From a virus, in IMG/VR virus record IMGVR_UViG_3300028590_000009, positions 21,055 through 85,054 of that record: DNA of 64,000 nt. One strand, 5' to 3'. Of the stretch, positions 31,616 through 39,173 are shown piece by piece; positions within the stretch are counted from its first letter, which is position 1; every line of letters starts with the position of its first letter. The notes beneath the pieces were generated by a model. The model searched no databases. It was not told the origin of the DNA and worked only from the letters and a program-made list of their open reading frames with translations. The position numbers and the translations under genes are program-made.

Positions 31616-31836
31616 GCTACGACGACGAAGACGAGCAGGAATCCGCACGCGAGGCCAGTCTCCAGCGCGCACTGGACGAGCCGATGCCGGACGATCTCAA
31701 GTCCGCGATTGCAGACCTGATCGAACCGCACACGATGAACATGTACCTCGATCACGGGGACACGATGACGTGCATCGAGGTCGCGTTCCCTGTCATTCGG
31801 GAGTGGCTGCGGGAACACGGGGAGATCGCGGCATGA
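31612..31836 (+). CDS. Hypothetical acidic protein
   Basis: A 74-residue strongly acidic helical protein (MSYDDEDEQESAREASLQRA start). Possibly a DNA mimic by charge, but without a recognised fold. Ends GEIAA. Confidence 0.65.
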   Translation: MSYDDEDEQESAREASLQRALDEPMPDDLKSAIADLIEPHTMNMYLDHGDTMTCIEVAFPVIREWLREHGEIAA

Positions 31837-32153
31837 CCGCCACCTGCTGGTGTGGTCGACCATCTCACAACGACCTGCTCGACGGCTGTGTCGGTGACGG
31901 ATTCCTGCAGGCCATGTTCGCGCCGCCCGACTTCAACACGATGATCAAAACCATGATCCTCATGTACGGGGATCTACTCGCGATGGCTGCCGATGGTGAC
32001 GAGCAGGCCGCGCAGTTCATCAGGGAGAACCCGTTGCCGAAACCGAGTGTTGAGCAGGACCGAGCGATGCTGCGACTGGCCGGCATGGACGTGACAGCGG
32101 ACGACGTGCGGTCGATGCGGGCGCATTACGGCGGCAGTGAGGTGGCGGCGTGA
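31833..32153 (+). CDS. Hypothetical protein
   Basis: A 106-residue protein: CWCGRPSHNDLLDGC (Cys/His cluster) then helical MIKTMILMYGDLLAMAADG. Unknown. Ends SEVAA. Confidence 0.68.
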   Translation: MTATCWCGRPSHNDLLDGCVGDGFLQAMFAPPDFNTMIKTMILMYGDLLAMAADGDEQAAQFIRENPLPKPSVEQDRAMLRLAGMDVTADDVRSMRAHYGGSEVAA

Positions 32154-32449
32154 GCAGGACAACCTTCACCCTGTACGCGCGCCGTGACGACCGCGGCATC
32201 GAGCAGTTCTATGCCGCCCTCTATCGCGTATTTCAGGCGGCCGATACGGAACGGCCTGGACTGGTCTGGCATCCGCAGGAGTTCGGCGTGAACGCCAAAT
32301 GCTACGAGGTCGAATGCGAGGGATTCGACGTCGACGTACAGCAGTTGATGAACGACATCGAATGGGACTGGCCGAAATCAGTCACTGTGTTCGCGCCGAT
32401 CACGCACATCGAAATGTATCGACCGACAGCAGGCAAGGAAGCGGCATGA
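32150..32449 (+). CDS. Hypothetical protein
   Basis: A 99-residue protein from GTG 32150; aromatic, alpha/beta (FTLYARRDDRGIEQFYAALY). Overlaps both neighbours by 4 nt. Unknown. Confidence 0.68.
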   Translation: MSRTTFTLYARRDDRGIEQFYAALYRVFQAADTERPGLVWHPQEFGVNAKCYEVECEGFDVDVQQLMNDIEWDWPKSVTVFAPITHIEMYRPTAGKEAA

Positions 32450-32952
32450 GGCAAACCAAGCTGCAAGCAGGGCTCGACCGGGATGAGGCCATCGCCAAGA
32501 AGGCGCAGGGTGTCGAACATGCGCACGGCGACGAACCCGAAGCCTGCGAGAGCGAGCGATGCGCGCACGATCGGAACATCGAGCCGTCGCGCGCGCTGAA
32601 GATCTTCGCAGCGTTGCGCAAGGTGCTGGACGAGCATCGCGAAAAGAACGGCTACTGCGACACCTGCCGCCACTACGACTACGCATACAGCTACGACCCT
32701 GTCCCATACCCGTGCCCGACCGTGCAAGCCCTCGAAAGCATCTACACCGACGACCCCGAACCGCGCTACTACACAGTCCACGTCACCTGGTCCGAAGAGG
32801 ACAGCGAACACGTCGGCACCTGCCCCGCCTTCCCGTCACTGTCCTACCTCGCGCCAGGGTATTTCGACGCACTCCAAGGCATACATCAGCTGGTGCAAAA
32901 CGTGATCGCGGACATGAACAGCCGTGGCGAACCATTGCCCGAGGAGAAGTGA
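32446..32952 (+). CDS. Fusion: Cys/His N-terminus plus HicB-like antitoxin domain
   Basis: A 168-residue protein. Residues about 40-90 hold Cys/His (CESERCAHD..., CDTCRHYDY). The last 60 residues, PRYYTVHVTWSEEDSEHVGT then CPAFPSLSYLAPGYFDALQG and DMNSRGEPLPEE, follow the HicB core: YxVxVxWSxED..VG.CxxFPSLS..A.....AL.GI..LV...DM...GE..P. HicB proteins neutralise HicA mRNA nucleases. No HicA-like gene is adjacent. It could be an anti-toxin that blocks a host HicA, or a regulator. Confidence 0.7.
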   Translation: MRQTKLQAGLDRDEAIAKKAQGVEHAHGDEPEACESERCAHDRNIEPSRALKIFAALRKVLDEHREKNGYCDTCRHYDYAYSYDPVPYPCPTVQALESIYTDDPEPRYYTVHVTWSEEDSEHVGTCPAFPSLSYLAPGYFDALQGIHQLVQNVIADMNSRGEPLPEEK

Positions 32953-32958
32953 GACGAC

Positions 32959-33120
32959 ATGGATGAATACGTGATCGGCCCGCGTTTCGGCCCCGACGAC
33001 TGCGGCATGATCCCCGACACGCCTGAATACCGGGATCACGTGCAGGCGTTGGAGTTGGCGTGGGACCACGAAGCACGCCCGGACTGGCAGGTCACCGTTG
33101 GCAACACGGAGGCGGCGTGA
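32959..33120 (+). CDS. Very small protein
   Basis: A 53-residue protein (MDEYVIGPRFGPDDCGMIPD, then helix HVQALELAWDHEA). Overlap GTGA with the next gene. Unknown. Confidence 0.58.
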   Translation: MDEYVIGPRFGPDDCGMIPDTPEYRDHVQALELAWDHEARPDWQVTVGNTEAA

Positions 33121-33461
33121 GCGACTTCCCACTGATGCGCCGCCCGCTCGGCAGCGACTGGCACGACACCTTCGACGCACCCACCGTCACCGTCAACAGT
33201 TGGTGCACGAACACGACCGTCGCGACAGGCAGCCTGCCGAGCGAGATCAAATGGACCAACCCGCACATCACCTTCGACAGCGTGCGGTTCCAGCTCTACG
33301 GGCTCGACGGACGCACCTACACGCTCACGGGTCGGCACCTTCAGCCTGGCGATCGTCTGGACCTCGAACCCGCGGACGATGGTTACGTGTTGACCGTGAC
33401 GCGCGGGGATGAGACGTTCACGCATCAGCTACGGCCAGACGAGCAGGATGAAGCGGCGTGA
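33117..33461 (+). CDS. Beta-rich hypothetical protein
   Basis: A 114-residue protein from GTG 33117; alternating strands (VTVNSWCTNTTVATGSLPSE.., YTLTGRHLQPGDRLDLE). May be a small beta-barrel. Unknown role. Confidence 0.68.
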   Translation: MSDFPLMRRPLGSDWHDTFDAPTVTVNSWCTNTTVATGSLPSEIKWTNPHITFDSVRFQLYGLDGRTYTLTGRHLQPGDRLDLEPADDGYVLTVTRGDETFTHQLRPDEQDEAA

Positions 33462-33631
33462 GGCTGCGATGCCTGATCGGCTGGCATCAATGGCGGTCCA
33501 TCATGCACATCTACCCGCCCGGCCTCTACGCCCACGAGCGCGAGGCAGGCTGGTTCGAGCAGCGATGCAGGCGTTGCGACGCGCCATGGAGGCCACGGCG
33601 CGAATTCCCGATCGAGATCCGTGAGCCGTGA
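33458..33631 (+). CDS. Small basic Cys-motif protein
   Basis: A 57-residue frame from GTG 33458: basic, with LRCLIGWHQWRSIMHIY and EQRCRRCDAPWRP. The CxxC and His suggest zinc. Junction GTGA supports expression. Unknown. Confidence 0.6.
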   Translation: MRLRCLIGWHQWRSIMHIYPPGLYAHEREAGWFEQRCRRCDAPWRPRREFPIEIREP

Positions 33632-33650
33632 ATACCCGCCAGGAGTGAAC

Positions 33651-34037
33651 ATGTCGCAGCCCGCCGATATCCTGCCCATGCGCCGCATCCTCGTCTCGGG
33701 TTCGCGTGACTGGACCGACGTCGACCGTGTCCGCAACGCCCTCCGGCACGCCTGGGCATACCTCCAGCCCGGACCCATCACGCTCGTGCACGGTGCAGCC
33801 CGCGGACTCGACACCATCGCCGGACGCGTCTGGACCGGAGGCAACCTGCCGGTCGAAGTCCATCCCGCCGACTGGAACAAGCACGGGAAAGGCGCCGGCC
33901 CGATCCGCAATCAAGCCATGGTCGACCTGGGCGCCGATTTGCTGGTTGCGTTCCCGCTCGGGGCTTCCATCGGCACCCGAGACTGTATCCGGCGCGCGAA
34001 GGCCGCAGGGATCATCGTGTGGGAAGTGGAAGGCTGA
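33651..34037 (+). CDS. SLOG/DUF2493 (YspA-like) nucleotide-binding protein
   Basis: A 128-residue protein from ATG 33651 with CCAGGAG upstream. RRILVSGSRDWTDVDRVRNA, LVHGAARGLDTIAGR, EVHPADWNKHGKGAGPIRNQ and DLLVAFPLG follow the DUF2493/YspA pattern (GSR..., HG.ARG.D..A, P..W..G..AG..RN..M). SLOG domains sense or process small nucleotides, e.g. in anti-phage signalling and in phage counter-systems. Exact ligand unknown. Confidence 0.88.
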   Translation: MSQPADILPMRRILVSGSRDWTDVDRVRNALRHAWAYLQPGPITLVHGAARGLDTIAGRVWTGGNLPVEVHPADWNKHGKGAGPIRNQAMVDLGADLLVAFPLGASIGTRDCIRRAKAAGIIVWEVEG

Positions 34038-34166
34038 CTACTCGGACGGCCGCTTCGCCCGCTGATAGTTGCCATCCACCCGCTCGAAACAAGGCGCGCA
34101 CATCATCTTGTCCGCCTCGCGCACGGGCCGTTCACCGCACAGGCTGCATAGCTTCGGTTCGCTCAC
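34038..34166 (-). CDS. Small zinc-ribbon protein downstream of MarR
   Basis: A 42-residue frame from GTG 34166 to TAG at 34038: SEPKLCSLCGERPVREADKM then MCAPCFERVDG give two CxxC pairs. GTGA overlap with the MarR stop. Likely a rubredoxin-like or ribbon module; partner could be the regulator. Confidence 0.62.
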   Translation of the reverse strand: MSEPKLCSLCGERPVREADKMMCAPCFERVDGNYQRAKRPSE

Positions 34167-34672
34167 CAACCGATCCTACGACTCGTCTGAAACGCCTCCC
34201 GCGACGACCAACCCTCCAACTCCACCACACGAGCAAGTAGCCGGCGCGTCAACCGCAACCACTCCGCGACATCATCATCCGCCAGGCCATCCAACACCAG
34301 GGCGCGCACGATCTCGTCATACACAGGGACCGCGGCCTCATAAACGTCGCAGCCGGTCGGAGTCAACACGGCCTCTTTCGTGCGCCCATCCCAACGGCCC
34401 GCTATCCGACGCACCAAACCGCGCCGCTCCAAACCGTCAACACGGTGGGATAGTCGCGACCGTGACGAATCGACACCTGCTGCCAGCGCGGACATGGTGA
34501 GCCGATGTCGTGGCTGATCCGCCAACTCGTCCAAGATCCTGAATTCGATGTGTGTCAGGGAGCATTCGTGCCGTAGACCCGCGTCGACCGCATACCCGAG
34601 GTGCGCGGTGAGGGACACGAAACTCGTCCAGGCTTGTTGCCGCGGATTACTGGCAGGAGTGTATTCGAGCAT
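34163..34672 (-). CDS. MarR-family transcriptional regulator
   Basis: A 169-residue protein from ATG 34672; an in-frame TTG at 34714 is possible. Winged HTH: LTHIEFRILDELADQPRHRL, then MSALAAGVDSSRSRLSHRVD and LERRGLVRRIAGRWDGRTKE..LT..G, the MarR recognition helix and wing. MarR regulators usually answer small-molecule ligands in chromosomes, so finding one in this phage is unusual. Faces the zinc-ribbon gene in one unit. Confidence 0.88.
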   Translation of the reverse strand: MLEYTPASNPRQQAWTSFVSLTAHLGYAVDAGLRHECSLTHIEFRILDELADQPRHRLTMSALAAGVDSSRSRLSHRVDGLERRGLVRRIAGRWDGRTKEAVLTPTGCDVYEAAVPVYDEIVRALVLDGLADDDVAEWLRLTRRLLARVVELEGWSSREAFQTSRRIGW

Positions 34673-34759
34673 CGCGCCACCCTCATCGGTTCGTTCCTGC
34701 CTCCACTGTCGCAACTCGACGACGTACGCGCAGCAAATTCGGGGAAACCGGATGATGCA

Positions 34760-35035
34760 TCATGAGATCGAGACCGGGCGCGACTTCTCACAATGGCAAT
34801 GCTCATCCAACGGCGGCGTGTACACGACCTTCCCGCAATCACACTGATGCGTTCGATGACCGATGCGACCAGGCGCGACACACGGCACCCAACCAGCTGT
34901 CACCTGACGATTCGCCAGGATATGACCATCAGGGCAGCGGACAGGTTTCGGCTCGACCCAGTTCCCCTCGCCCAGGCGCACGAGCTGCCGGGGATCCTCG
35001 ACTCGCCTGCCCTGGACCACGTAATGCTGCCGCAT
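34760..35035 (-). CDS. Zinc-binding hypothetical protein
   Basis: A 91-residue protein with RCPDGHILANRQVTAGWVPC and HRTHQCDCGKVVYTPPLDEH plus CHC: multiple Cys/His positions of a double zinc ribbon (C..GH, C..C). Separate unit, divergent from the upstream minus-strand cluster by a terminator. Unknown. Confidence 0.7.
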   Translation of the reverse strand: MRQHYVVQGRRVEDPRQLVRLGEGNWVEPKPVRCPDGHILANRQVTAGWVPCVAPGRIGHRTHQCDCGKVVYTPPLDEHCHCEKSRPVSIS

Positions 35036-35119
35036 CCGACCATCCTGACATCGAGGGGTGACAAGGCGGCTACAGTCAGTTGGTCAATGAGCGATCGGCG
35101 ACGGTTACCCCAAACGCGA

Positions 35120-35154
35120 CAGTGCCCCGAACCATCGCACGGTTCGGGGCACTG
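35120..35154 (-). terminator. 14-bp terminator hairpin
   Basis: CAGTGCCCCGAACC and its complement around a 7-nt loop, just downstream of the minus-strand gene ending at 35166. Confidence 0.85.
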
Positions 35155-35165
35155 TTGTAGGTCGA

Positions 35166-35516
35166 TCAATCCGCGGACTGCACATGTCGAGCTGCCGCGA
35201 TCATCGCCGCAGCCTGCCGCAACGCGAGCTTCGGACTCGCGGGATTGCCGACACCCAATGATGCGACTCGTCCATGCTCGTCCAGTTTCACTGTCGCGAA
35301 CTTGTCCACCTCGCTCACGGGCCACCTCGGGTCGCCAAAGTCGTCTGTAGCCGCCGTGGGCAACTCCACGATCGCGTGCCGCCCTCGCGGCGCGACCAGG
35401 AAAACGTTCATCACCGCGTCGGCTTGCCGTCGGTCGTTGTCGTTCACCCGCGCGGTCACGCCACGACGCGACGCAGCCAACACCTTCGCGAGCGCTTCCC
35501 GAATGCCTTCATCCAT
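35166..35516 (-). CDS. Hypothetical protein
   Basis: A 116-residue protein from ATG 35516 (MDEGIREALAKVLAASRRGV), with AGGAAAAG upstream; longer starts overlap the previous gene. C-terminal GRVASLGVGNPASPKLALRQ and an Ala-rich helix. Unknown. Confidence 0.7.
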   Translation of the reverse strand: MDEGIREALAKVLAASRRGVTARVNDNDRRQADAVMNVFLVAPRGRHAIVELPTAATDDFGDPRWPVSEVDKFATVKLDEHGRVASLGVGNPASPKLALRQAAAMIAAARHVQSAD

Positions 35517-35814
35517 CTCGCTTTTCCTGCTCTCGCTCATTCTTCGGCTTCCGCTTGTATTCCATCCCCGACGGGATCGGCTGTGCAGCATTCGACTCCC
35601 GTTGAGCCTGCCGACGACGCCACGCGGACAAATCGGGGCGTTCGGCACCGGTCGCATCCCGACGCTGCAACAGTCGCTCCTTGCGCTGCTCATCCGTCGG
35701 CTCCACCCACTGATGCCATCCCACCTCGGGATGCCACAACTGCACATGCCTCTCGCGATCCTCGCCGCACCAATGGCAGCCGTTCGGGTTGATCGGAGGT
35801 TGCAGGCGTGCCAT
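35509..35814 (-). CDS. Hypothetical basic protein with Cys pair
   Basis: A 101-residue protein: GCHWCGEDRERHVQLWHPEV is a CxxC plus His site, then a long basic/charged helix (RRKQ..ERLLQRRD, KRKPKNEREQEKRDG). Part of a minus-strand four-gene unit. Possibly nucleic-acid binding. Confidence 0.7.
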   Translation of the reverse strand: MARLQPPINPNGCHWCGEDRERHVQLWHPEVGWHQWVEPTDEQRKERLLQRRDATGAERPDLSAWRRRQAQRESNAAQPIPSGMEYKRKPKNEREQEKRDG

Positions 35815-36230
35815 CAGGCATCCTCGGCGAGCTTCAAGAACGCATTGACTGCGGAACGAAGCTCGCGCGCAGTATCAACGCCGCTACGGGCCGCGAACTT
35901 GTCACCCGCATCCCGCACTGCGAACACCGCCCGCCGAACGGTCTGCGTTCTGCGATACTCCACCACCTGCGGGTCATCCCACGGGGCCAACTCGACACCA
36001 CGCGCCCACGAGCCAGCACTAGGCCGCCGATGCAGCCAAACCGCCTCACCATGCGTCCAGGTGCGACTGACATTGAACTTCTCGACACGGTCATTCACGG
36101 TGACCGTGACATCGCGTTTACCGATGCGGGTCACAGTCGCGGGATAAACGGATTCACGCCCGCTCTCGCCCGACACGTGAGCAACCTGCGCCCCCTCGGT
36201 GAGCCATTCGAGGCCGGTCGATTCGGTCAT
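35814..36230 (-). CDS. Hypothetical protein
   Basis: A 138-residue protein from ATG 36230 (GAAGGAGTAAGCATC upstream, strong SD). N-terminal beta-like (GAQVAHVSGESGRESVYPAT), C-terminal helical basic (RRTQTVRRAVFAVRDAG). Unknown. Confidence 0.72.
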   Translation of the reverse strand: MTESTGLEWLTEGAQVAHVSGESGRESVYPATVTRIGKRDVTVTVNDRVEKFNVSRTWTHGEAVWLHRRPSAGSWARGVELAPWDDPQVVEYRRTQTVRRAVFAVRDAGDKFAARSGVDTARELRSAVNAFLKLAEDA

Positions 36231-36335
36231 GATGCTTACTCCTTCGGATGGATGGGTTGGGGGTGGTGGCTGTCGCACACGGGGACATCGTCGGCCCCTC
36301 TGCACGCCGTTGGGCAGGGCGCCAGCCACCACGAG

Positions 36336-36638
36336 TCAGGGACGGATCGGGTGTGCAGCCCGGAAGCGTCGCCAACGCCGCACGGCCACACTGTGGCATT
36401 CGTCGTCGTCGCTTCGGCACGCGCAGGTGGGGCGGAAACGGCCGAGGACGCGACGCCCGTCGAGCAGGGCCATCGCCTTGCAGAGACGGGTGGGGCCGAT
36501 CGACGTCAGGTCTGAATCGACCGCGTAGTAGTAGGTTTCGCCGTCGAAATCCCACCGCATGATGTGGATGCAGCGGTCGTTGAAGTAGGAGTAGCGGGTC
36601 TCGATGACGCGCTCGGTGGTGTCGGCGGTGGCGATCAT
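36336..36638 (-). CDS. Hypothetical protein
   Basis: A 100-residue protein (MIATADTTERVIETRYSYFN start) with AAGGAGT upstream. TYYYAVDSDLTSIGPTRLCK and FRPTCACRSDDDE; Cys near the C-terminus. A 105-bp gap with a GTGGTGGCT/AGCCACCAC inverted repeat separates it from the next minus gene. Unknown. Confidence 0.68.
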   Translation of the reverse strand: MIATADTTERVIETRYSYFNDRCIHIMRWDFDGETYYYAVDSDLTSIGPTRLCKAMALLDGRRVLGRFRPTCACRSDDDECHSVAVRRWRRFRAAHPIRP

Positions 36639-36672
36639 CGGGACTCCTTGGGTTTAGAGATGCAGGGGAAGG

Positions 36673-37038
36673 TCAGGCGCCGACGAGGTGGGCGGTGCGG
36701 TTGTAGGCAGCGAACCCGGCCTTGAGGGCGGGATCGGCGGGGGAGTAGGCGAACACGCGGGTCGGGTGGCCGTTGCGTGCGGTCCACACCTGTACGGGGG
36801 CGGCACCGGTGAGGGCGATGAATGCGGCCTTGACCTTCTTGCCAGCGTGGGAGGCGTAGCGGCGCAGCAGGTCTTCGTCGGCGCCGAGCTGGCCGAGTGC
36901 GGTGGTGATGGTGACGAGGGTTCCGGTGCCGAGGAAGCGGGTGGTGGCTGCGACGAGGGCGTGTTGGATGCGTCGACGCAGGGCCTTGGCGTTGGCGCGG
37001 CGGGTGGCGGTGCTGGCGCGGTAGGTGCTGCGGATCAT
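36673..37038 (-). CDS. Hypothetical basic protein
   Basis: A 121-residue protein from ATG 37038 (GAAGGAGC upstream). The N-terminus is basic and Arg-rich (STATRRANAKALRRRIQHAL); the middle is helical and hydrophobic (TLVTITTALGQLGADEDLL). A minus-strand -10 TAAACT lies at 37083-37088. Possible nucleic-acid binder; unknown. Confidence 0.7.
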   Translation of the reverse strand: MIRSTYRASTATRRANAKALRRRIQHALVAATTRFLGTGTLVTITTALGQLGADEDLLRRYASHAGKKVKAAFIALTGAAPVQVWTARNGHPTRVFAYSPADPALKAGFAAYNRTAHLVGA

Positions 37039-37131
37039 CGGGGGCTCCTTCGGTAGCGGCTGATGTCTTCGACTGTACACTCAGTTTACGAACTGCACAA
37101 TATGCTAGGTCATAAACTATGGCGGACCTGC

Positions 37132-37410
37132 TCACCCCTCGTCATCGGGCCGCCCCAACGCCGTCAGAATGTCGCCCAACAGGATCGGCAACGCCGGATC
37201 ATGCAGGGTTCGCCCCGACCTCACGTCACGCTGCACGAACTCGACACCCTTGCGATGCGCGTTGATGAGCATGGCGAGCACTTTGGCGCTCTGGTTGTAC
37301 AAATCCGCCTTCGACAAGCCTGTTTGTGCCGCCAACTCGTTCATGTACTGCATGGTGAAGGCGGTCTGAGTGAACGTGAGCCGGCGATCCGCGGGCTTAC
37401 CGTCGCTCAT
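37132..37410 (-). CDS. Ribbon-helix-helix-like DNA-binding protein
   Basis: A 92-residue protein: DRRLTFTQTAFTMQYMNELA, then AQTGLSKADLYNQSAKVLAM and a K-G-...-V-Q-R-D strand. The strand, helix, (L/T)SK(A/T)D, helix pattern resembles CopG/RHH repressors. ATG 37410 overlaps the stop of a 13-codon leader ORF, so it is translationally coupled. Likely a local regulator of the divergent cluster. Confidence 0.65.
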   Translation of the reverse strand: MSDGKPADRRLTFTQTAFTMQYMNELAAQTGLSKADLYNQSAKVLAMLINAHRKGVEFVQRDVRSGRTLHDPALPILLGDILTALGRPDDEG

Positions 37411-37448
37411 GTCGGCCCGGTCGAGCTGGGGGATCGGTCGGGGTTCAC
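37407..37448 (-). promoter_or_regulatory. 13-aa leader ORF coupled to RHH-like gene
   Basis: GAGGAGCCCCC then GTG 37448, encoding VNPDRSPSSTGPT and ending TGA inside the ATGA of the next start. The main gene has no SD of its own, so its translation likely depends on the leader. Upstream, the 188-bp region to 37636 holds promoter elements for both directions, including CAACTGAGCG (minus) and AAACTGAAG (minus). Confidence 0.45.
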
Positions 37449-37636
37449 GGGGGCTCCTCGGGTCGGCGTCGGGACCGCTCGAATGTACGCTCAGTTGACA
37501 CGCTAGACAAGAGTGCAGGCCATGAACCGGATCGGTTACGAATCCGTGACTGATCGAGTATTGTCTACATCGCACACTTCAGTTTAGGCTGTGAACACAA
37601 ACCGGCTGGCACCGGAAATCGACCCCTGGAGGACAC

Positions 37637-37765
37637 GTGCGAGACGACGAGGATTTCTACGAGCGGATCGACGCCTACCACCGTGAATGCGGCGGCCAAG
37701 GCTGCGGCATCTGCGGCTACAGCGGCGAAATCGCTGTCCGAGTGCGACTGGAGGACATCGCGTGA
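37637..37765 (+). CDS. Small Cys-rich protein
   Basis: A 42-residue frame from GTG 37637 with CCTGGAGGACAC as SD: RDDEDFYERIDAYHRECGGQ then GCGICGYSGEI, with a C..C..C cluster. GTGA overlap to the next gene. First gene of the plus-strand unit. Unknown. Confidence 0.6.
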   Translation: MRDDEDFYERIDAYHRECGGQGCGICGYSGEIAVRVRLEDIA

Positions 37766-38058
37766 ACATCACACGGCAGGTACAGAACCTCCTCGACACC
37801 AACGACATCCGCGTAACTGGACGCGTCGGCAGTGACGCCTACTTCGCGGGCGAATGCGACGAATGCACCGCCCTCGGCGTGGTCCACATCGAAACCGTGA
37901 TCCCCGTCGGCATCGGCGTGGTCCGCGAAGACGGCACCTACTGCCTGCACTGCGCCATCGAGCACATCGACGAACTCACATGGCTGGGCAACACCGACGA
38001 CATCACCGTCACCGTCCCCGCGTCCCTGATCGACGCCATCAACCCGCTCGCCGCCTGA
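37762..38058 (+). CDS. Hypothetical protein with two CxxC pairs
   Basis: A 98-residue protein from GTG 37762: GECDECTALGVVHIETVIPV then GTYCLHCAIEHIDELTWLG, two CxxC knuckles of a ribbon, with a terminal Thr/Val strand. Unknown. Confidence 0.68.
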   Translation: MNITRQVQNLLDTNDIRVTGRVGSDAYFAGECDECTALGVVHIETVIPVGIGVVREDGTYCLHCAIEHIDELTWLGNTDDITVTVPASLIDAINPLAA

Positions 38059-38069
38059 AAGGCCACATC

Positions 38070-38429
38070 ATGCGCGAATTCACCGAACTCGACGTCCGTC
38101 AGCTGCTCCAGCTCCCCGCCGACACCTTCCGCGTCCTCGTCGACATCGACTGGGACGGCGACGACTTCAAAGACGTCCCCTGCTTCACCGACGACAGCCT
38201 CCCCGCCGCGATCCTCGTCAACTGGCAGGAACCCGCCGACCCGGAAGAACTCACCGAACACGGCTTCCGACCGGGCCACATCCTGCACGAGGAAGCCTAT
38301 TCGGCGACCCACATGGCGGCTGCTCTCGCCCGAATCGTGGACGTGGCAGGCGATCACGACGGGGCGATAGAGGTCACCGTCAACTACTGGTGGCTGGCGT
38401 ATGCGATGCCCGCCCAGGTTGCTGCGTGA
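38070..38429 (+). CDS. Hypothetical acidic protein
   Basis: A 119-residue acidic protein (MREFTELDVRQLLQLPADTF, DWDGDDFKDVPCFTDD). Ends QVAA at a GTGA junction. Possibly a phage DNA-mimic by charge; unproven. Confidence 0.68.
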   Translation: MREFTELDVRQLLQLPADTFRVLVDIDWDGDDFKDVPCFTDDSLPAAILVNWQEPADPEELTEHGFRPGHILHEEAYSATHMAAALARIVDVAGDHDGAIEVTVNYWWLAYAMPAQVAA

Positions 38430-38662
38430 TCGGGCGCACGGACGACGGACGGGCTGTCACCCATCTCGGTGACGGCCCGATCCGGGACCACGAAGGCTAC
38501 GTCGTCGACACGGCGGTAGCTGACGGCGCGCACCTCATGCAGTTGCGGATTGCGCTCGACAACACGCCCTGTCGCGGCATCCGCGCAGACCTGAATACGC
38601 AAGCAGTGGCCGAACTTCGGGACCGCTGCAACCAATTCCTCACAATCCAGGAGACGAAATGA
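38426..38662 (+). CDS. Hypothetical protein
   Basis: A 78-residue protein from GTG 38426 (GRTDDGRAVTHLGDGPIRDH..). Mixed alpha/beta. Unknown. Confidence 0.65.
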   Translation: MIGRTDDGRAVTHLGDGPIRDHEGYVVDTAVADGAHLMQLRIALDNTPCRGIRADLNTQAVAELRDRCNQFLTIQETK

Positions 38663-38988
38663 CGAGCCTCGAAAAGGTCGCGCCGAACGCGACCCTTCCC
38701 AGCGAGTATCGCCCGTTCACGGTCGCCGATCTCGGTATCGGCGCTTCAGGATGGGTGGTTCCGTGGGCGTTGATCGTGGACAGCGAAAACCGGATGTGGA
38801 TCAACCCGCGCCACACCGTCGCGTCGGATCGCCAGGGCATGTCGAGCGTGTTCGTGTCCCGTTGGCACGACGGCTACCACGTGACGATCGATGAGCCCGA
38901 GATCCGATACGTGTGCCGCATCGACGCAGGATCGCCCGACGCCAAGGCCGTTGTCGGACTGACCATCTACGAAGCGGAGAAGAAGTGA
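38659..38988 (+). CDS. Hypothetical protein (paralogue of 30194)
   Basis: A 109-residue protein; DLGIGASGWVVPWALIVDSE, NRMWINPRHTVASD and GYHVTIDEPEIRYV parallel the gene at 30194. A repeated small beta-fold family in this phage. Unknown role. Confidence 0.7.
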   Translation: MTSLEKVAPNATLPSEYRPFTVADLGIGASGWVVPWALIVDSENRMWINPRHTVASDRQGMSSVFVSRWHDGYHVTIDEPEIRYVCRIDAGSPDAKAVVGLTIYEAEKK

Positions 38989-39173
38989 TGCAGATCCCGA
39001 ATCCGATCCGCGCCATCCTGTCCCGTCTCACCGCCTATTCGGGCGAGTCCGCGGAGCAACGGTTGCTTGCTCGCCTGTCTGACCTCGCCGCTGATCTCAC
39101 CTGGGAGTTGAACCCGCGCGGGCAGCAACTCGCGGCAGCCGTCGACACCTACAAGATGGAGACCGGGCGATGA
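38988..39173 (+). CDS. Hypothetical helical protein
   Basis: A 61-residue amphipathic protein (MQIPNPIRAILSRLTAYSGE, then RLLARLSDLAADLTW). Shares one base with the previous stop. Unknown. Confidence 0.62.
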   Translation: MQIPNPIRAILSRLTAYSGESAEQRLLARLSDLAADLTWELNPRGQQLAAAVDTYKMETGR

